Shown here piece after piece: positions 54,461 to 64,000 of a stretch of DNA of 64,000 bases. Positions within the stretch are counted from its first letter, which is position 1. Every line of letters starts with the position of its first letter. A program made the position numbers and the translations under genes. The stretch comes from Oceanisphaera sp. IT1-181. GTDB lineage: Bacteria; Pseudomonadota; Gammaproteobacteria; Enterobacterales; Aeromonadaceae. The stretch covers positions 232,501-296,500 of the forward strand of contig NZ_CP136856.1 of the NCBI RefSeq assembly GCF_033807535.1, given 5' to 3'. The notes below the pieces were generated by a model that did no database searches, had not been told where the DNA came from, and saw only the letters and a program-made list of their open reading frames with translations.

Positions 54461-55081
54461 ATGGTAATACATTCATTGATTACAGGTTCGTGTCTGTTGA
54501 TGGCTGTGGGCGCTAATGCCCAATCGTATTCTGCAACAACTTTCCCTCTATACGCGCAGCCTGAATATTATGCAGGGCTGAACTATGCTCAGTTGCAATC
54601 TGAAATAGAAAGCGACGCTACTGACGAGGTATTTTCACCTAACTGGCACACTTTGGGTATTAACTTGGGTATACAACCTTCGCCTTATCTGGCGTTTGAG
54701 GCTCGGTATGGTAAGGGGGTTGGAAGTGGTGACTACAAGGTATCAACAACATTTGGCTCTGTTAAGGGAAATACCAACGTCAGGCATTACTTCGGTTTTT
54801 ATGTTCTACCGCAGATGCCGATCCAGAATGTCATGTCGGTCTATGGCCTGTTGGGATGGACTAAGGCTAAAGCTGAGCTAGAGGTGACGGAATTTAATAA
54901 TATGCCAGTATATGGCAAGGTCTCTGAGTCTGAAGACGACTTCAGTTATGGCGTTGGGGTGCGTTTTCGTGACATGAGGCGTCCCGATGGTGTGGCATTC
55001 TTCGCGGAATACGCGCAGCTGATTGATCGTAGTAAAGTTGATGTATCAGGCTTGATGCTCGGCCTAAGCTGGCATTTTTAA
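54461..55081 (+). CDS. small outer-membrane beta-barrel protein
   Basis: This 206-residue exported protein has a signal peptide (LITGSCLLMAVGANAQ) and an eight-stranded barrel pattern of alternating aromatic and glycine residues (EARYGKGVGSG, RHYFGFYVLP, YGLLGWTKAK, SYGVGVRFRD) ending in Phe. This is typical of OmpA-N/opacity-like porins. AAGGACGG fits the ATG at 54461. An earlier ATG at 54392 would add 23 basic residues and lacks a ribosome site. Its role is unknown. A terminator follows. Confidence 0.75.
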   Translation: MVIHSLITGSCLLMAVGANAQSYSATTFPLYAQPEYYAGLNYAQLQSEIESDATDEVFSPNWHTLGINLGIQPSPYLAFEARYGKGVGSGDYKVSTTFGSVKGNTNVRHYFGFYVLPQMPIQNVMSVYGLLGWTKAKAELEVTEFNNMPVYGKVSESEDDFSYGVGVRFRDMRRPDGVAFFAEYAQLIDRSKVDVSGLMLGLSWHF

Positions 55082-55108
55082 TCGCTTTTTAACTATGTTA
55101 TCCATATC

Positions 55109-55131
55109 AAAAGGGCCTTGCGGCCCTTTTT
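55109..55131 (+). terminator. terminator of the small barrel gene
   Basis: AAAGGGCC and GGCCCTTTTT pair around TTGC, about 28 bases after the stop codon. Confidence 0.82.
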
Positions 55132-55269
55132 GCCATAGCGGCCCAAGCCGTGCTGGCTTTTAGTCGTGCGATACTCATCCCAAGATACTGATCCCAAAGT
55201 GACCGACCACTAATGCCTCGCCTTTTCTACGGCTTTCAGTGCTGAAGCAACCCCTCATGTCTTAGCTTC

Positions 55270-56559
55270 TTATTCTGCAGGGAATGCTAAGTCGCGTAAG
55301 AACAGGGCGATATCTGGAAAAGCAATAATCAAGCCTGCCGCCGTAACCAACATAAAAATAAAGGGCGGGGTGCCGCGTATGACTTCCATATAAGGTCGCT
55401 TAAAGATAGCGATGGCTGTAAAAATATCACAGCCAAAGGGCGGCGTCGCGGAGCCAATAGCCACCTGTAAGGTAATTAATACCCCCACTAATACCGGATC
55501 TAAACCTGTGGCGGCAATGGCTGGCGCAAAAATGGGCGTCAGTACCAAAATCACCACTATGGGATCCACAAACATACAGGCAATAAAGAAAGCGATACTA
55601 ATGGCTACCATCACCCCGATGGGGCCGGCGTCGTTCACCCCGACCGACTCTAAAATGGCTTGTGGTACTTGAGCAAAGGACAATATCCAAGAAAAGCCAT
55701 TGCCCACTGCCACCAGAATAAAGACCACGGCGGTGATCATGCCCGTTGATTTAGCTATCTGATAAAGCTGGGGCAACTTGAGTGAGCGAAACACCACAAA
55801 CTCAAGTAAGAAGGCATACAACACACACACGGCGGCGGCTTCGGTGGGGCTAAAAATACCACCGTAAATACCCCCGACAATAATCACCGGGAAAAACAGT
55901 GGCCATAACGCCCTGCGGGAGGCGGTGAAACGTTCCGACCAGCTTGCTTTAGGCTCGGTGGGTACATTGTTTTTGTGAGCGTAATACAAGCAATACAGCG
56001 AGAACATCACCAAAATCAGCAAGCCAGGTCCTATGCCGGCAATAAATAGCTCGGCAATGGAGGTTTTAGACACCACGCCATAAATAATCATGCCGATACT
56101 GGGCGGGATCAAAAAGGCGATATCACTGGCGTTAATGATCAACGCCAAGGTAAAGGAGTCGGAATAACCAGCTTTGAGCATTTTTGGTCGCAGCGGCGAG
56201 CCTACCGCTACCACTGTGGCTTGCGTGGAGCCAGACACGGCGCCAAACAGCGTGCAAGAAGTGGCGGTACTAATGGCCAGCCCGCCTTTAATGTGGCCAA
56301 TAAAGGCCATCACCATATTGATCAATCGGTCAGCAGATTGGCCGCGGGTCATAATATCGGCGGCCAAAATAAACATCGGCACCGCAATCAAGGATGCGGG
56401 CCGGATGCCGGCCATCATTTGCTGAATAAAGGTGCCCATCTGACCAAAGCCGTCGAACATCATAACGAAGCCCACTACAGAGGCGACGATCAGCGGGATC
56501 ATCATAGGGAAGCCTAATAGCAGTAGGATAATCATGATGGCCATTAATAGAGTTGCCAT
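55270..56559 (-). CDS. dctM: TRAP transporter large permease subunit (DctM-like)
   Basis: This 429-residue inner-membrane permease has about 12-13 hydrophobic segments. It is the large channel-forming subunit of a tripartite ATP-independent periplasmic transporter that uses the Na+ or H+ gradient. The DctM pattern near the N-terminus (IMIILLLLGFPMMIPL and GNGFSWILSFAQVPQ later) is clear. It is third in dctP-dctQ-dctM, 66 bases after dctQ. The substrate, likely a dicarboxylate or related organic acid, cannot be fixed from the permease. Confidence 0.92.
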   Translation of the reverse strand: MATLLMAIMIILLLLGFPMMIPLIVASVVGFVMMFDGFGQMGTFIQQMMAGIRPASLIAVPMFILAADIMTRGQSADRLINMVMAFIGHIKGGLAISTATSCTLFGAVSGSTQATVVAVGSPLRPKMLKAGYSDSFTLALIINASDIAFLIPPSIGMIIYGVVSKTSIAELFIAGIGPGLLILVMFSLYCLYYAHKNNVPTEPKASWSERFTASRRALWPLFFPVIIVGGIYGGIFSPTEAAAVCVLYAFLLEFVVFRSLKLPQLYQIAKSTGMITAVVFILVAVGNGFSWILSFAQVPQAILESVGVNDAGPIGVMVAISIAFFIACMFVDPIVVILVLTPIFAPAIAATGLDPVLVGVLITLQVAIGSATPPFGCDIFTAIAIFKRPYMEVIRGTPPFIFMLVTAAGLIIAFPDIALFLRDLAFPAE

Positions 56560-56625
56560 GGTTTATGCCTTTTTATGGTTACTTTTTATTGTTATTAAGA
56601 CCAAGCTTACGGTGTGCAGGTGCTG

Positions 56626-57255
56626 CTATGTTTTTGTTTCATTTTTTGTTTCATTTAGGAGTTCAGTGTTGGCATAGCCGTCTACCACACCGGTAGATAA
56701 ATATACCTCTGGGCTGGTGACATTCTTCACCGCCGTCAATAGATACTGAATGCCGGTTACGGTAAAGCCGATGGGTGCCCAAATATAAATCCACCAAATT
56801 TTAAAACCTAATGCCGGCAGAATTCGGCCGCGACTATGCAGGGTTTTTATGTATTCGTAAGCGTGATAAGCCAAGAAAAACATCACGGCGGCAGTAAAGA
56901 GGGCGATGAGAATCATCAATATTTTTCTGAATTTGGCTGGTAGCGCGTCATATAAAGCAGACATACGAATATGGCGACCATGACGGGCCGCATAACCAAT
57001 GCCGGCGAAGGTAATAAAGATAATTAAGATGCGGTTTATTTCACCGGAGAAGAAGAAGCCTTCGCCAAACACAAAACGAGCAATCACGTTGGTGCAGGTA
57101 TTAATGGCCATTAGCAGCACCCCTGCGGCTAGCATTAGGGCCTCGCCGCGGGCAATCCATTCATCGATAATGCCCAGTACACCCGGTAAGCCGGAGCGAT
57201 AGGCGGGAATATCGTCTGCTAATTCAGAGCTGGATTCAGAGTTAGACTCAGACAT
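56626..57255 (-). CDS. dctQ: TRAP transporter small permease subunit (DctQ-like)
   Basis: This 209-residue protein has four membrane segments after a hydrophilic Ser/Glu-rich N-terminus of about 25 residues. It matches DctQ, which supports the large subunit. A YAARHGRHIRM motif (around residue 90) is the family signature. I chose the ATG at 57255 behind GGAAGGTCAG; a TTG at 57276 is less likely. A hairpin separates it from the binding-protein gene upstream. Confidence 0.9.
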   Translation of the reverse strand: MSESNSESSSELADDIPAYRSGLPGVLGIIDEWIARGEALMLAAGVLLMAINTCTNVIARFVFGEGFFFSGEINRILIIFITFAGIGYAARHGRHIRMSALYDALPAKFRKILMILIALFTAAVMFFLAYHAYEYIKTLHSRGRILPALGFKIWWIYIWAPIGFTVTGIQYLLTAVKNVTSPEVYLSTGVVDGYANTELLNETKNETKT

Positions 57256-57366
57256 AATTTTTCTGACCTTCCACAATCTATATCGTTAAGTTAAGCAGTA
57301 CTGCTGCGAAAGACCTTATTAAATTCAGCAAGCGCCCTTGCTCTGTTGATCGTGTGGCTGCTAAAA

Positions 57367-57393
57367 CAAAACCCCACCGCTAAGGTGGGGTTT
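57367..57393 (-). terminator. hairpin between dctP and dctQ
   Basis: AAACCCCACC and GGTGGGGTTT pair around a short loop and are followed on the minus strand by a T-rich stretch, between the binding-protein gene and the permease genes. It probably terminates part of the transcripts so that the periplasmic protein is made in excess. Confidence 0.8.
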
Positions 57394-57408
57394 GGGCGTC
57401 GAGAACAA

Positions 57409-58431
57409 TTATAAGTCTTTAAGATCTTGCTTAAATTGCTGCAATAGCGCTTTGCCGCTGTCGCCTGCCATCTCAATAAACTTGTCTTCTACTTGAGGCG
57501 CGCGTGCTTTAAATGCCTCAATTTGCTTATCATTTAAACGGGTGACGGTGACTTTCTTGCTGCTGTCGGTAATTTTTTTCAGTGAGCTGTCTGCCAGACC
57601 GTCTATGTGTTCGAGGATTTCTTCAAACGCGTAGTCGGCTGCTTTTTGCACCAAGGTCTGATCTTCTTTAGATAAGTCATTATAGAAGTCTTGGTTGGCC
57701 ATCATGGCGGTGGTAAACCAGCCGTGACCGGTAAAAATTAGGTTTGGTGACACTTCATATAATTTGCCGGACTCAATCCAGAAGATGGGGTTTTCGTGAC
57801 CTTGGATCATATTGGTTTGCAAGGCGCCGTACACTTCGCCCCACGGTAATGGCGTGGGCGTGGCACCAAAGGCGGAGTAGGTTTCTGACAACAGCGGGTT
57901 GGTCATGACCCGAATCTTCTTGTTGTTCAGCTCTTCTGGAGTAGTGGCGATTTCATCTAAGGTGACCACCATTTCGCCTTCTGGATACATTTTCAGCAGT
58001 TCTAAACCATTCTGGGCATAGAGCTTGGGGAAATCTTCGTTAATGGCCTTACTGTCGCGAAAGAATTTCACCACAGTGCTCATGTCGGTGGGCAGCAGAT
58101 AGGGTATAAAGAATATTTGTGCTTCAGGGATAAGCGCGCCAGTGAAACCGGGGGATTGGTTAACAAAATTTAGGATGCCAGCCTGGGTTTGTTCCATTAT
58201 GTCATCAGACTCGCCCAGCTCACCAAAGCGATAGACCTTAAGCGTGTGATCGGAATTGTCTTCAATATATTCTTTGAATTTGTAGGCGTATACATCCTGC
58301 ACGTCGCCTTCATATTCTTCGTGGGCATAGCGCCAATTAGCGGCTTGCGCGGCAGTACAGGTGAATAATGCCAGCGCAGATAAGCCAGTGAGCTGTTTTA
58401 ACGTACGCTTCAATTGATATTGCTTGTTCAT
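57409..58431 (-). CDS. dctP: TRAP transporter periplasmic binding protein (DctP-like)
   Basis: This 340-residue exported solute-binding protein has a signal peptide (LALFTCTAAQA, to about residue 30). The DctP fold carries KKIRVMTNPL, whose Arg is the conserved carboxylate-binding residue, and LPWGEVYGALQTNMIQGHENP later. The Arg supports an acidic substrate. It is first in the cluster, on its own strong ribosome site (GGAGAG). Closest ligand class is C4-dicarboxylate by inference. Confidence 0.92.
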   Translation of the reverse strand: MNKQYQLKRTLKQLTGLSALALFTCTAAQAANWRYAHEEYEGDVQDVYAYKFKEYIEDNSDHTLKVYRFGELGESDDIMEQTQAGILNFVNQSPGFTGALIPEAQIFFIPYLLPTDMSTVVKFFRDSKAINEDFPKLYAQNGLELLKMYPEGEMVVTLDEIATTPEELNNKKIRVMTNPLLSETYSAFGATPTPLPWGEVYGALQTNMIQGHENPIFWIESGKLYEVSPNLIFTGHGWFTTAMMANQDFYNDLSKEDQTLVQKAADYAFEEILEHIDGLADSSLKKITDSSKKVTVTRLNDKQIEAFKARAPQVEDKFIEMAGDSGKALLQQFKQDLKDL

Positions 58432-58896
58432 TAAGCACTCTCCATGGTTTAGAGCAATTGTGTCGAGTAATAGCGTCGAGCAATTGTTTCGTGTTCTAAC
58501 GTCCTAGTTGTGCACCAGACTGACAAAAGAAAAACCAAGAGGCAAGAAATCTATGGTATTTAGTCTATTTTATTGAGCTTAGTCGAGGTTTGGCGTTCGA
58601 TGTTTGCTAAAAAAAGCACAGATTGCTTAATGTTTTGCGGGTTTGTGGTCAATTGGTAATCGTATTTTAGCTAAAGCGCTTCATTTAGATGCAGAGCTGC
58701 TTATTAGGCGCTGAATGCGGCTTGAGCTGAGTGTAGGCTAGGTTTACTGCATTATACGAATAGTAATATGGTTTCATCACTAACGAGTAGGCGGGATGTG
58801 GCGAGGGGAAGTATTAAATGTGCTTAATGCGTTAAATTAAATAGCTGGATAAGCAGGTCAGATAACAAGCGGTGTGAGAGTAAATAATGGCCATAA
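58432..58896. other. non-coding control region upstream of dctP
   Basis: This 465-base stretch contains no gene that I can support. It holds AT-rich sequence and the dctP promoter on the minus strand. No clear operator, terminator or known repeat was recognised. Confidence 0.4.
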
Positions 58897-58940
58897 AAAA
58901 GCCGCAAGCTTAAATAGTAATACTTAAGTGCTGCGGCTTT
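58897..58940 (-). terminator. mipA terminator
   Basis: AAAGCCGCA..CTTAA and TTAAG..TGCGGCTTT form a long stem with a short AT-rich loop and a T-run on the minus strand, 20 bases past the mipA stop. Confidence 0.82.
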
Positions 58941-58960
58941 AGAGAGATCAGTGCTGTCTC

Positions 58961-59719
58961 TTAGAATTGATAGCTAACGACTACACCGGTTAAGGTTTGG
59001 GTGGCATCACCCGCTTGGCGCACGATGGAGCTGTCTTTAGCGTCCCCAGTTAGCTGAGTAATACCGGCAATACCGGTCAGTGACCAGTCGGTGGCAAATT
59101 GATACGTCACGCTACCGGCCAACCCTAAGCGCCAATAACCTTGCTCGGCATTGTAGCGAGCGATACCGCTGCGAGCGGAGTCGGCAGCCGATACATTAAA
59201 CATATCTTGGGTCCAAGAAGAGCTGCTATACACCAAGCTTGGGCTTACACCCACAAACCACTTAGGTGCAATTTGGTCACGCCAATCGGCGCGTAACGTC
59301 ATCTTGTAGCCATCTACATCACCGGTAAAGGGGGATTCAGCTTTTAGGGTGTAGGCCCACTGATTCGGGCGATAAGTGAGCTTAACGCCGGCGGTTAAGC
59401 CATCATCCACCTTGTCAAAGCGACTTAAATCGCCGGTGTTTTTACGGCCAATGTGATAACCAATAAACGGCGACAGCGTCCACTCGGGCGTTTGCAGCAC
59501 ATTCACTCCTAAGCCATCGCGCCAGTTTAAATAGGCCAAGTTACCGTACTTGATATTAAAGTCGGGGGTTAAGCGGCTCTTGTAATCATCACTGCCCAGA
59601 TAATCCGGTGCCACTGTAGCGACGATACCTATGCTGCCATTCCAAGCGGATTGAGCCAGCGCTGGGGCGGCGAACAGGGGGGGCAAAATGGCTAACGTAC
59701 AGACCAATGAGCGAGACAT
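58961..59719 (-). CDS. MipA/OmpV family outer-membrane protein
   Basis: This 252-residue exported protein has a signal peptide (PALAQ, to about residue 22) and a beta-barrel pattern ending VVSYQF. WNGSIGIVATVAPDYLGSDDYKSRLTPDFNIKYGN at the mature N-terminus is the MipA/OmpV signature. Family members are porin-like proteins linked to murein synthesis or peptide/organic acid uptake. It is monocistronic, upstream of nothing on its strand except the TRAP cluster. Confidence 0.85.
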   Translation of the reverse strand: MSRSLVCTLAILPPLFAAPALAQSAWNGSIGIVATVAPDYLGSDDYKSRLTPDFNIKYGNLAYLNWRDGLGVNVLQTPEWTLSPFIGYHIGRKNTGDLSRFDKVDDGLTAGVKLTYRPNQWAYTLKAESPFTGDVDGYKMTLRADWRDQIAPKWFVGVSPSLVYSSSSWTQDMFNVSAADSARSGIARYNAEQGYWRLGLAGSVTYQFATDWSLTGIAGITQLTGDAKDSSIVRQAGDATQTLTGVVVSYQF

Positions 59720-59989
59720 AAAACGATTATCCTGTGGTTAACGAGGCAGTTAATGCTGATTCAGCTCCTAGTGTGAGGGTTATCTGCGTGCGAAAGTTAA
59801 TAGCTAGGCTGATACATCACACTAAGAGCGACTGATTAGGCATGTTTTTACTGGCATTAAGCGTGAGCTCAAGTGCCTGAACTGGCGAGAGTTTATCATG
59901 GGCGTGGTGAGATATGCTGGGCAGCAGCCATGCTGATCGCCCATTTTGGGCGAGCAACGTGGGAACAGTGATTAAGCGCGGCTAAACCT

Positions 59990-61255
59990 TCAACTTTCTT
60001 TAGGTGGGCAAATAGTCTTGGCTACCTTACCCACACTTAAGCCTTGCACCAAGATAGAGAACACTACCACTGCGTAAGTTAGTGCTAATAAAATATCGCG
60101 CTCGGATCCGGTAGGCAGCTGCAAGACCAATGCGACAGAAATGCCGCCTCGTAGACCGCCCCAGGTTAAGACTTTCCAAGCGCCAGTGGGGAGCTCCAGC
60201 TGTTTACTAAAGGTCTTGGTGGTCATGCCGACTACGATAAGACGCGCAAGCAACGCAATAATAATGGTCAATACAGCAGCGATAAATAAGTTACCCGAGT
60301 ACGCAATCATCACCACCTCAAGGCCAATCAAGACGAATAAAATTGCGTTTAAAATCTCATCAATCAGCTCCCAAAATAAGTCTACGTAATGGCGGGTCTT
60401 TTCACTCATGGCTAACGCTCGTCCACGATTACCGACCATCAGGCCCATCATCACCATGGCCAAAGGTCCTGATAGGTGCCAATGACTTGCCAGTGCATAG
60501 CCGCCGAGTACGCCTGCTAAGGTGAGTAATACCTCCTCTTGATAACTATCAATACTTTTGATCATGTAATATAAAATTGCCCCGAGCACAAAGCCAAAAA
60601 CGATGCCGCCACCGGCTTCAACTGCGAGCGTATGCGCCACATAATTGGCCGTTGGAATATCACCGCTGGATAAAATACCCAACAACAAAACAAAGATAAC
60701 CACGCCTATGCCATCATTAAACAGTGACTCGCCGGCGATCACAGTTTCAATACTTTTGGGTGCGCCTGCGGAGGCCAAAATACTGATCACGGCAATGGGA
60801 TCGGTCGGTGATATTAGTGCGCCAAATAACAAACACCAGATATAAGGCAGTTCAAAGCCCAATAGCGGCAACATAAAATAAAGGCCGCTCGCTATCAGTA
60901 CCGCGGATACCAAGGTGCCAATACAGGCCAGTAGACCTATGGGCAGCTTATAGCGTTTTAAGTCACCAATATTAATATGTAACGCCCCAGCAAACAGCAG
61001 CATAGAGAGCATGCCATCGAGTAGCACCTCAGTGAAATCAAGCCGGTCTAATAAGCTAACCTCGTAATCAATCAGTTGATCAAAGCCTAAAAAACCTAAG
61101 AATATGGCCCCAATAGACAACAGTATGGAGATGACCATCACGCCTATGGTGGTGGGCAGGCCGATAAAGCGATGATTAACATAGGTCAATACCGCAGTAA
61201 TCGATAAGAAAATGGCGCTGACTTCAAGTACGGTTAGACTGGTTGCTGATGCCAT
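59990..61255 (-). CDS. CPA1-family sodium/proton antiporter
   Basis: This 421-residue membrane protein has about 12 hydrophobic segments. The ALISPTDPIAVISIL motif near residues 145-160 and GESLFNDGIGVVIF are the conserved ion-binding Asp regions of NhaP/CPA1 exchangers. They trade Na+ or K+ for H+ and support pH and salt tolerance, in line with a marine lifestyle. I use the ATG at 61255 (MASATSLTVLE). The upstream TTG at 61279 would add 8 residues. It is convergent with nothing and lies in its own unit. Confidence 0.88.
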   Translation of the reverse strand: MASATSLTVLEVSAIFLSITAVLTYVNHRFIGLPTTIGVMVISILLSIGAIFLGFLGFDQLIDYEVSLLDRLDFTEVLLDGMLSMLLFAGALHINIGDLKRYKLPIGLLACIGTLVSAVLIASGLYFMLPLLGFELPYIWCLLFGALISPTDPIAVISILASAGAPKSIETVIAGESLFNDGIGVVIFVLLLGILSSGDIPTANYVAHTLAVEAGGGIVFGFVLGAILYYMIKSIDSYQEEVLLTLAGVLGGYALASHWHLSGPLAMVMMGLMVGNRGRALAMSEKTRHYVDLFWELIDEILNAILFVLIGLEVVMIAYSGNLFIAAVLTIIIALLARLIVVGMTTKTFSKQLELPTGAWKVLTWGGLRGGISVALVLQLPTGSERDILLALTYAVVVFSILVQGLSVGKVAKTICPPKES

Positions 61256-61475
61256 AAGTGGAGTCTCGGATAAATACAAAAATTGATGCGAGTGCAGTTA
61301 TGAAGCGGTGCATAATCCGTATAAAATCAGGTAAGTGTGTGGGTAATAATAGCTAAGGTTGCTATTAGCTGCTGAAAATAACCGGGGTATTAAAGCACAA
61401 AAATTGGCATGTCGAGGTTAAGCGCCACTGGATTTTGCAGGGCGCTAAATATCCAGTGCAGGCAGACGAAGTAAT

Positions 61476-61502
61476 AAAAAACCCAGCCGAAGCTGGGTTT
61501 TA
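61476..61502 (-). terminator. icd terminator
   Basis: AAAAACCCAGC and GCTGGGTTTT pair around CGAA, about 20 bases beyond the icd stop, with a T-run on the minus strand. Confidence 0.85.
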
Positions 61503-61524
61503 ATCATGCTACCAAAGGACGGGC

Positions 61525-63756
61525 TTATTTTTCTAAGCTAGCCAGTGTTTGGTTAAAGGTGTCACTGGGGCGCATTACCTTATTTAACGCGGCGGCGTCC
61601 ATATGGTAATAACCACTCAGTGCGGCGGCTGAACCTTGTACTTGATTCAGTTCGTCGATAATTTTTTGCTCATTCTCCGCCAAGGACTTCGCTAATGGCG
61701 CAAAGTACGCGGCCAGCTCGCTATCTTCGGTTTGTGCCGCCAACTGCTGAGCCCAATAAAGGCTTAAATAGAAGTGGCTGCCGCGGTTATCCAACTCACC
61801 AGCTTTGCGTGACGGCGACTTGCCGTTATCTAGCAGTAACTCTGTGGCTTTATCCAAATACTTAGCCAGTAACTTGGCTTTAGCATTGCCTTCTTTAATG
61901 CCCAGCTCTTCTAATGACACCGCCAACGCTAAAAACTCGCCTAGAGAGTCCCAACGTAAGTGGTTTTCTTCTAACAGCTGTTGCACGTGTTTAGGCGCTG
62001 AACCGCCGGCACCGGTTTCGTACATGCCACCACCGGCCAGCATCGGCACGATAGACAACATTTTGGCGGACGTACCCAGCTCTAAGATGGGGAACAAGTC
62101 GGTGAGGTAGTCACGCAGCACGTTACCCGTTACCGAAATTGTGTCTTGGCCGCGAATGATGCGCTCCATCGAGAAACGAATGGCTTCGTTATAAGACATG
62201 ATCTGAATATCTAAACCGCTCAAGTCATGCTCTTGCAGATAGGTTTCTACTTTTTTGCGCAGCTCATTGTCATGGGCACGTTCTGCGTCCAACCAAAATA
62301 CCGCAGGCGTATTAGACTGACGAGCACGGGTCACGGCCAACTTCACCCAGTCATGCACGGCGGCGTCTTTGGTTTGGCAAGCGCGCCAAATGTCACCTTT
62401 CTCCACGTCATGTTGCATTAACACAGTGCCGTTTTCGTCGACGATGCGCATGGTGCCGTCTTCAGTCAATTCAAAGGTCTTGTCATGAGAGCCGTATTCT
62501 TCGGCCTTCATCGCCATTAAGCCGACGTTGGGTACCGTACCCATAGTTACCGGATCGAAGGCGCCGTTAGTTTTACAGAAGTTGATCACTTCTTGATAGA
62601 TGCGGGCATAGGTACTTTCTGGCATGACTGCCTTGGTATCTTTTAGCTTGCCATCACGGGCCCACATTTTGCCTGAGCTGCGGATCATAGCCGGCATAGA
62701 GGCATCGACGATCACATCGCTTGGTACGTGCAGGTTGGTAATGCCTTTTACTGAGTCGACCATGGCCATTTTAGGGCGATGCTCGTAGCAGTCGTGAATT
62801 GCGCGCTCAATTTCTTCTTGAGTCGACAGGGGCAGTGACTTTATTTTCTCTAATACGCTGTTCATGCCGTTATTAGCATTAACGCCCAGCTCGTCAAAGA
62901 GCTCGCCGTATTTTTCAAACACCTCACGATAAAACACTTTTACAGCATGGCCAAACACGATGGGATGCGACACCTTCATCATGGTGGCTTTTACGTGCAG
63001 CGACCACATTACACCTGTGTCTTTACAGTCTTTTAGCGTGCGCTCAAAAAACCGCGACAATGCCTTGGCGCTCATAAACATGCCATCTAGCACTTCATCT
63101 TGCTGCATCGGTAAAGATTTTTTAACCGTCACATTACCGGCTTTATCGACGAACTCGATGCGCACAGTTTGTGCTTTATCCAGCGTCACTGACTGTTCGC
63201 TAGAAAAGAAGTCGCCACCTTTCATGTAATCGGCGTGAGAGCGAGAAGCCTTGCTCCACTTGCCCATAGAATGCGGGTATTTGCGTACGAAAGCCTTAAC
63301 GGCTGCGGGTGCGCGACGATCTGAGTTACCTTGGCGCAATACCGGGTTTACGGCACTGCCGATAATGCGAGAATAGCGCTCAAGGGCGGATTTTTCGGCG
63401 TCGGTTTTGGCTTCTTCTGGCAGATCAGGAATAGCAAAGCCTTGGCTTTGTAGCTCGCTAATACAAGCGCGCAGCTGCGGCACTGAGGCACTGATGTTCG
63501 GCAGTTTGATGATGTTGGCGGAAGGGTCTAGGGTGAGTTCGCCTAACTCGCTTAAGCCGTCGGTGACGCGCTGCTCGTCGCTCAGGCTCTCGGGGAAGGC
63601 CGCTAAAATACGGCTGGCCAGAGAGATATCGCTTAAGGTCACGTCAATGCCGGCGCTGTTGGCAAAAGTGCGCACTATCGGCAGCAAAGAATAAGTGGCC
63701 AGGGCGGGTGCTTCGTCGGTCAATGTATAAACGATGGTCGATTTTTTATTGGTCAT
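61525..63756 (-). CDS. icd: NADP-dependent isocitrate dehydrogenase, monomeric type
   Basis: This 743-residue monomeric NADP+-isocitrate dehydrogenase oxidises isocitrate to 2-oxoglutarate in the TCA cycle. It is unrelated in size to the dimeric E. coli Icd (416). N-terminal segments TIVYTLTDEAPALATYS, NSDRRAPAAVK, and KWSKASRSHADYM plus MLAGGGMYETGAGGSAPKHVQQL and LGEFLALAVSLEE are diagnostic for the monomeric family. I use the ATG at 63756 (MTNKKSTIVY) behind AGGGA. An ATG at 63783 is in frame without a ribosome site. The gap 63757-64000 shows no gene. Confidence 0.96.
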   Translation of the reverse strand: MTNKKSTIVYTLTDEAPALATYSLLPIVRTFANSAGIDVTLSDISLASRILAAFPESLSDEQRVTDGLSELGELTLDPSANIIKLPNISASVPQLRACISELQSQGFAIPDLPEEAKTDAEKSALERYSRIIGSAVNPVLRQGNSDRRAPAAVKAFVRKYPHSMGKWSKASRSHADYMKGGDFFSSEQSVTLDKAQTVRIEFVDKAGNVTVKKSLPMQQDEVLDGMFMSAKALSRFFERTLKDCKDTGVMWSLHVKATMMKVSHPIVFGHAVKVFYREVFEKYGELFDELGVNANNGMNSVLEKIKSLPLSTQEEIERAIHDCYEHRPKMAMVDSVKGITNLHVPSDVIVDASMPAMIRSSGKMWARDGKLKDTKAVMPESTYARIYQEVINFCKTNGAFDPVTMGTVPNVGLMAMKAEEYGSHDKTFELTEDGTMRIVDENGTVLMQHDVEKGDIWRACQTKDAAVHDWVKLAVTRARQSNTPAVFWLDAERAHDNELRKKVETYLQEHDLSGLDIQIMSYNEAIRFSMERIIRGQDTISVTGNVLRDYLTDLFPILELGTSAKMLSIVPMLAGGGMYETGAGGSAPKHVQQLLEENHLRWDSLGEFLALAVSLEELGIKEGNAKAKLLAKYLDKATELLLDNGKSPSRKAGELDNRGSHFYLSLYWAQQLAAQTEDSELAAYFAPLAKSLAENEQKIIDELNQVQGSAAALSGYYHMDAAALNKVMRPSDTFNQTLASLEK

Positions 63757-64000
63757 TATTTCGCTTTTTCCCTGCTTAAACATGGAGAAGGCAGCGGCTA
63801 GCGGGCACGCGACGGTTGTTGAGTCGGGGCAAATGGATAGCGCTGCAGTGAATACACGAACGCCATTGTATGCCAGATAGCCCCTAACACTTAAGAGGCT
63901 TGAGTGAATTCTGTGGTTTAAGGCGATTAATCGCGGCCAGAAGTCGTGATACCGGGCAGTAAATGTCAGTTTTAGCTATTGGATTCAGGGTTATCGGTCA

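Overview
The window is a stretch of a gammaproteobacterial chromosome. It starts in an rRNA operon (23S, then 5S), and most of it is core genes of familiar gammaproteobacterial type: ubiE-ubiJ-ubiB, tatABCD, gppA/rhlB/trxA/rho, ilvY/ilvC, csdA-csdE with tcdA, rep, sbcDC. The gene content, a monomeric isocitrate dehydrogenase, TRAP transport and two cytochrome c loci suggest an aquatic or marine member near the Aeromonadaceae (Oceanisphaera/Oceanimonas/Zobellella type). That placement is inference from overall impression, not from a search.

Layout. 1-3182: 23S and 5S rRNA and the operon terminator. 3273-10563: tautomerase, fluoride channel crcB, then ubiE-ubiJ-ubiB, tatABC-tatD and hemB, tightly packed. 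10756-18366: gppA and rhlB (minus), trxA, rho, ubiD and fre (plus), then ubiK with a coupled small ORF (minus). 18545-24079: ilvY/ilvC divergent pair, tcdA, csdE-csdA. 24500-38631: rep, a cytochrome c5, a MarR regulator, two glutathione transferases, an EamA exporter, sbcDC, a DUF3360-type permease and an MscS-type channel. 39380-44908: an AT-rich accessory locus that resembles the Fap functional-amyloid machinery. 44984-46659: tsdA-tsdB thiosulfate oxidation cytochromes. 46803-55081: a YgjP-like metallopeptidase, a MacAB/outer-membrane efflux operon, an SprA-like metalloprotease with a miniature flagellar-rod-like protein, a decayed DCC-family gene and an outer-membrane barrel. 55270-63756: TRAP transporter (dctPQM), MipA/OmpV, a Na+/H+ antiporter and monomeric isocitrate dehydrogenase.

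The most notable region is 39380-44908. It encodes, in one direction, a secreted 407-residue protein with about 13 copies of a 12-residue Asp/Asn/Ser repeat, a small secreted protein sharing its C-terminal pattern, a C39-type peptidase with an intact Cys-His-Asp triad, a second small secreted protein, a degenerate enhancer-binding-type regulator and an outer-membrane beta-barrel ending like FapF. Together these read as a secretion-linked extracellular fibre or matrix system: subunit, minor subunit, protease, accessory factor, regulator and pore. A hairpin right after the subunit gene probably makes that transcript the most abundant. The subunit sequence is unlike the Pseudomonas FapB/FapC I know, so I treat it as a divergent Fap-like system.

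Intergenic gaps carry several families of short interspersed repeats (CACGGAATACACGG palindromes, GTGAAGAGTGAAGG strings, TACGCCGTACG strings, GCTTTAGCTGCAG hairpins), often stacked on one another. I saw no tRNA, CRISPR array, insertion sequence or prophage.
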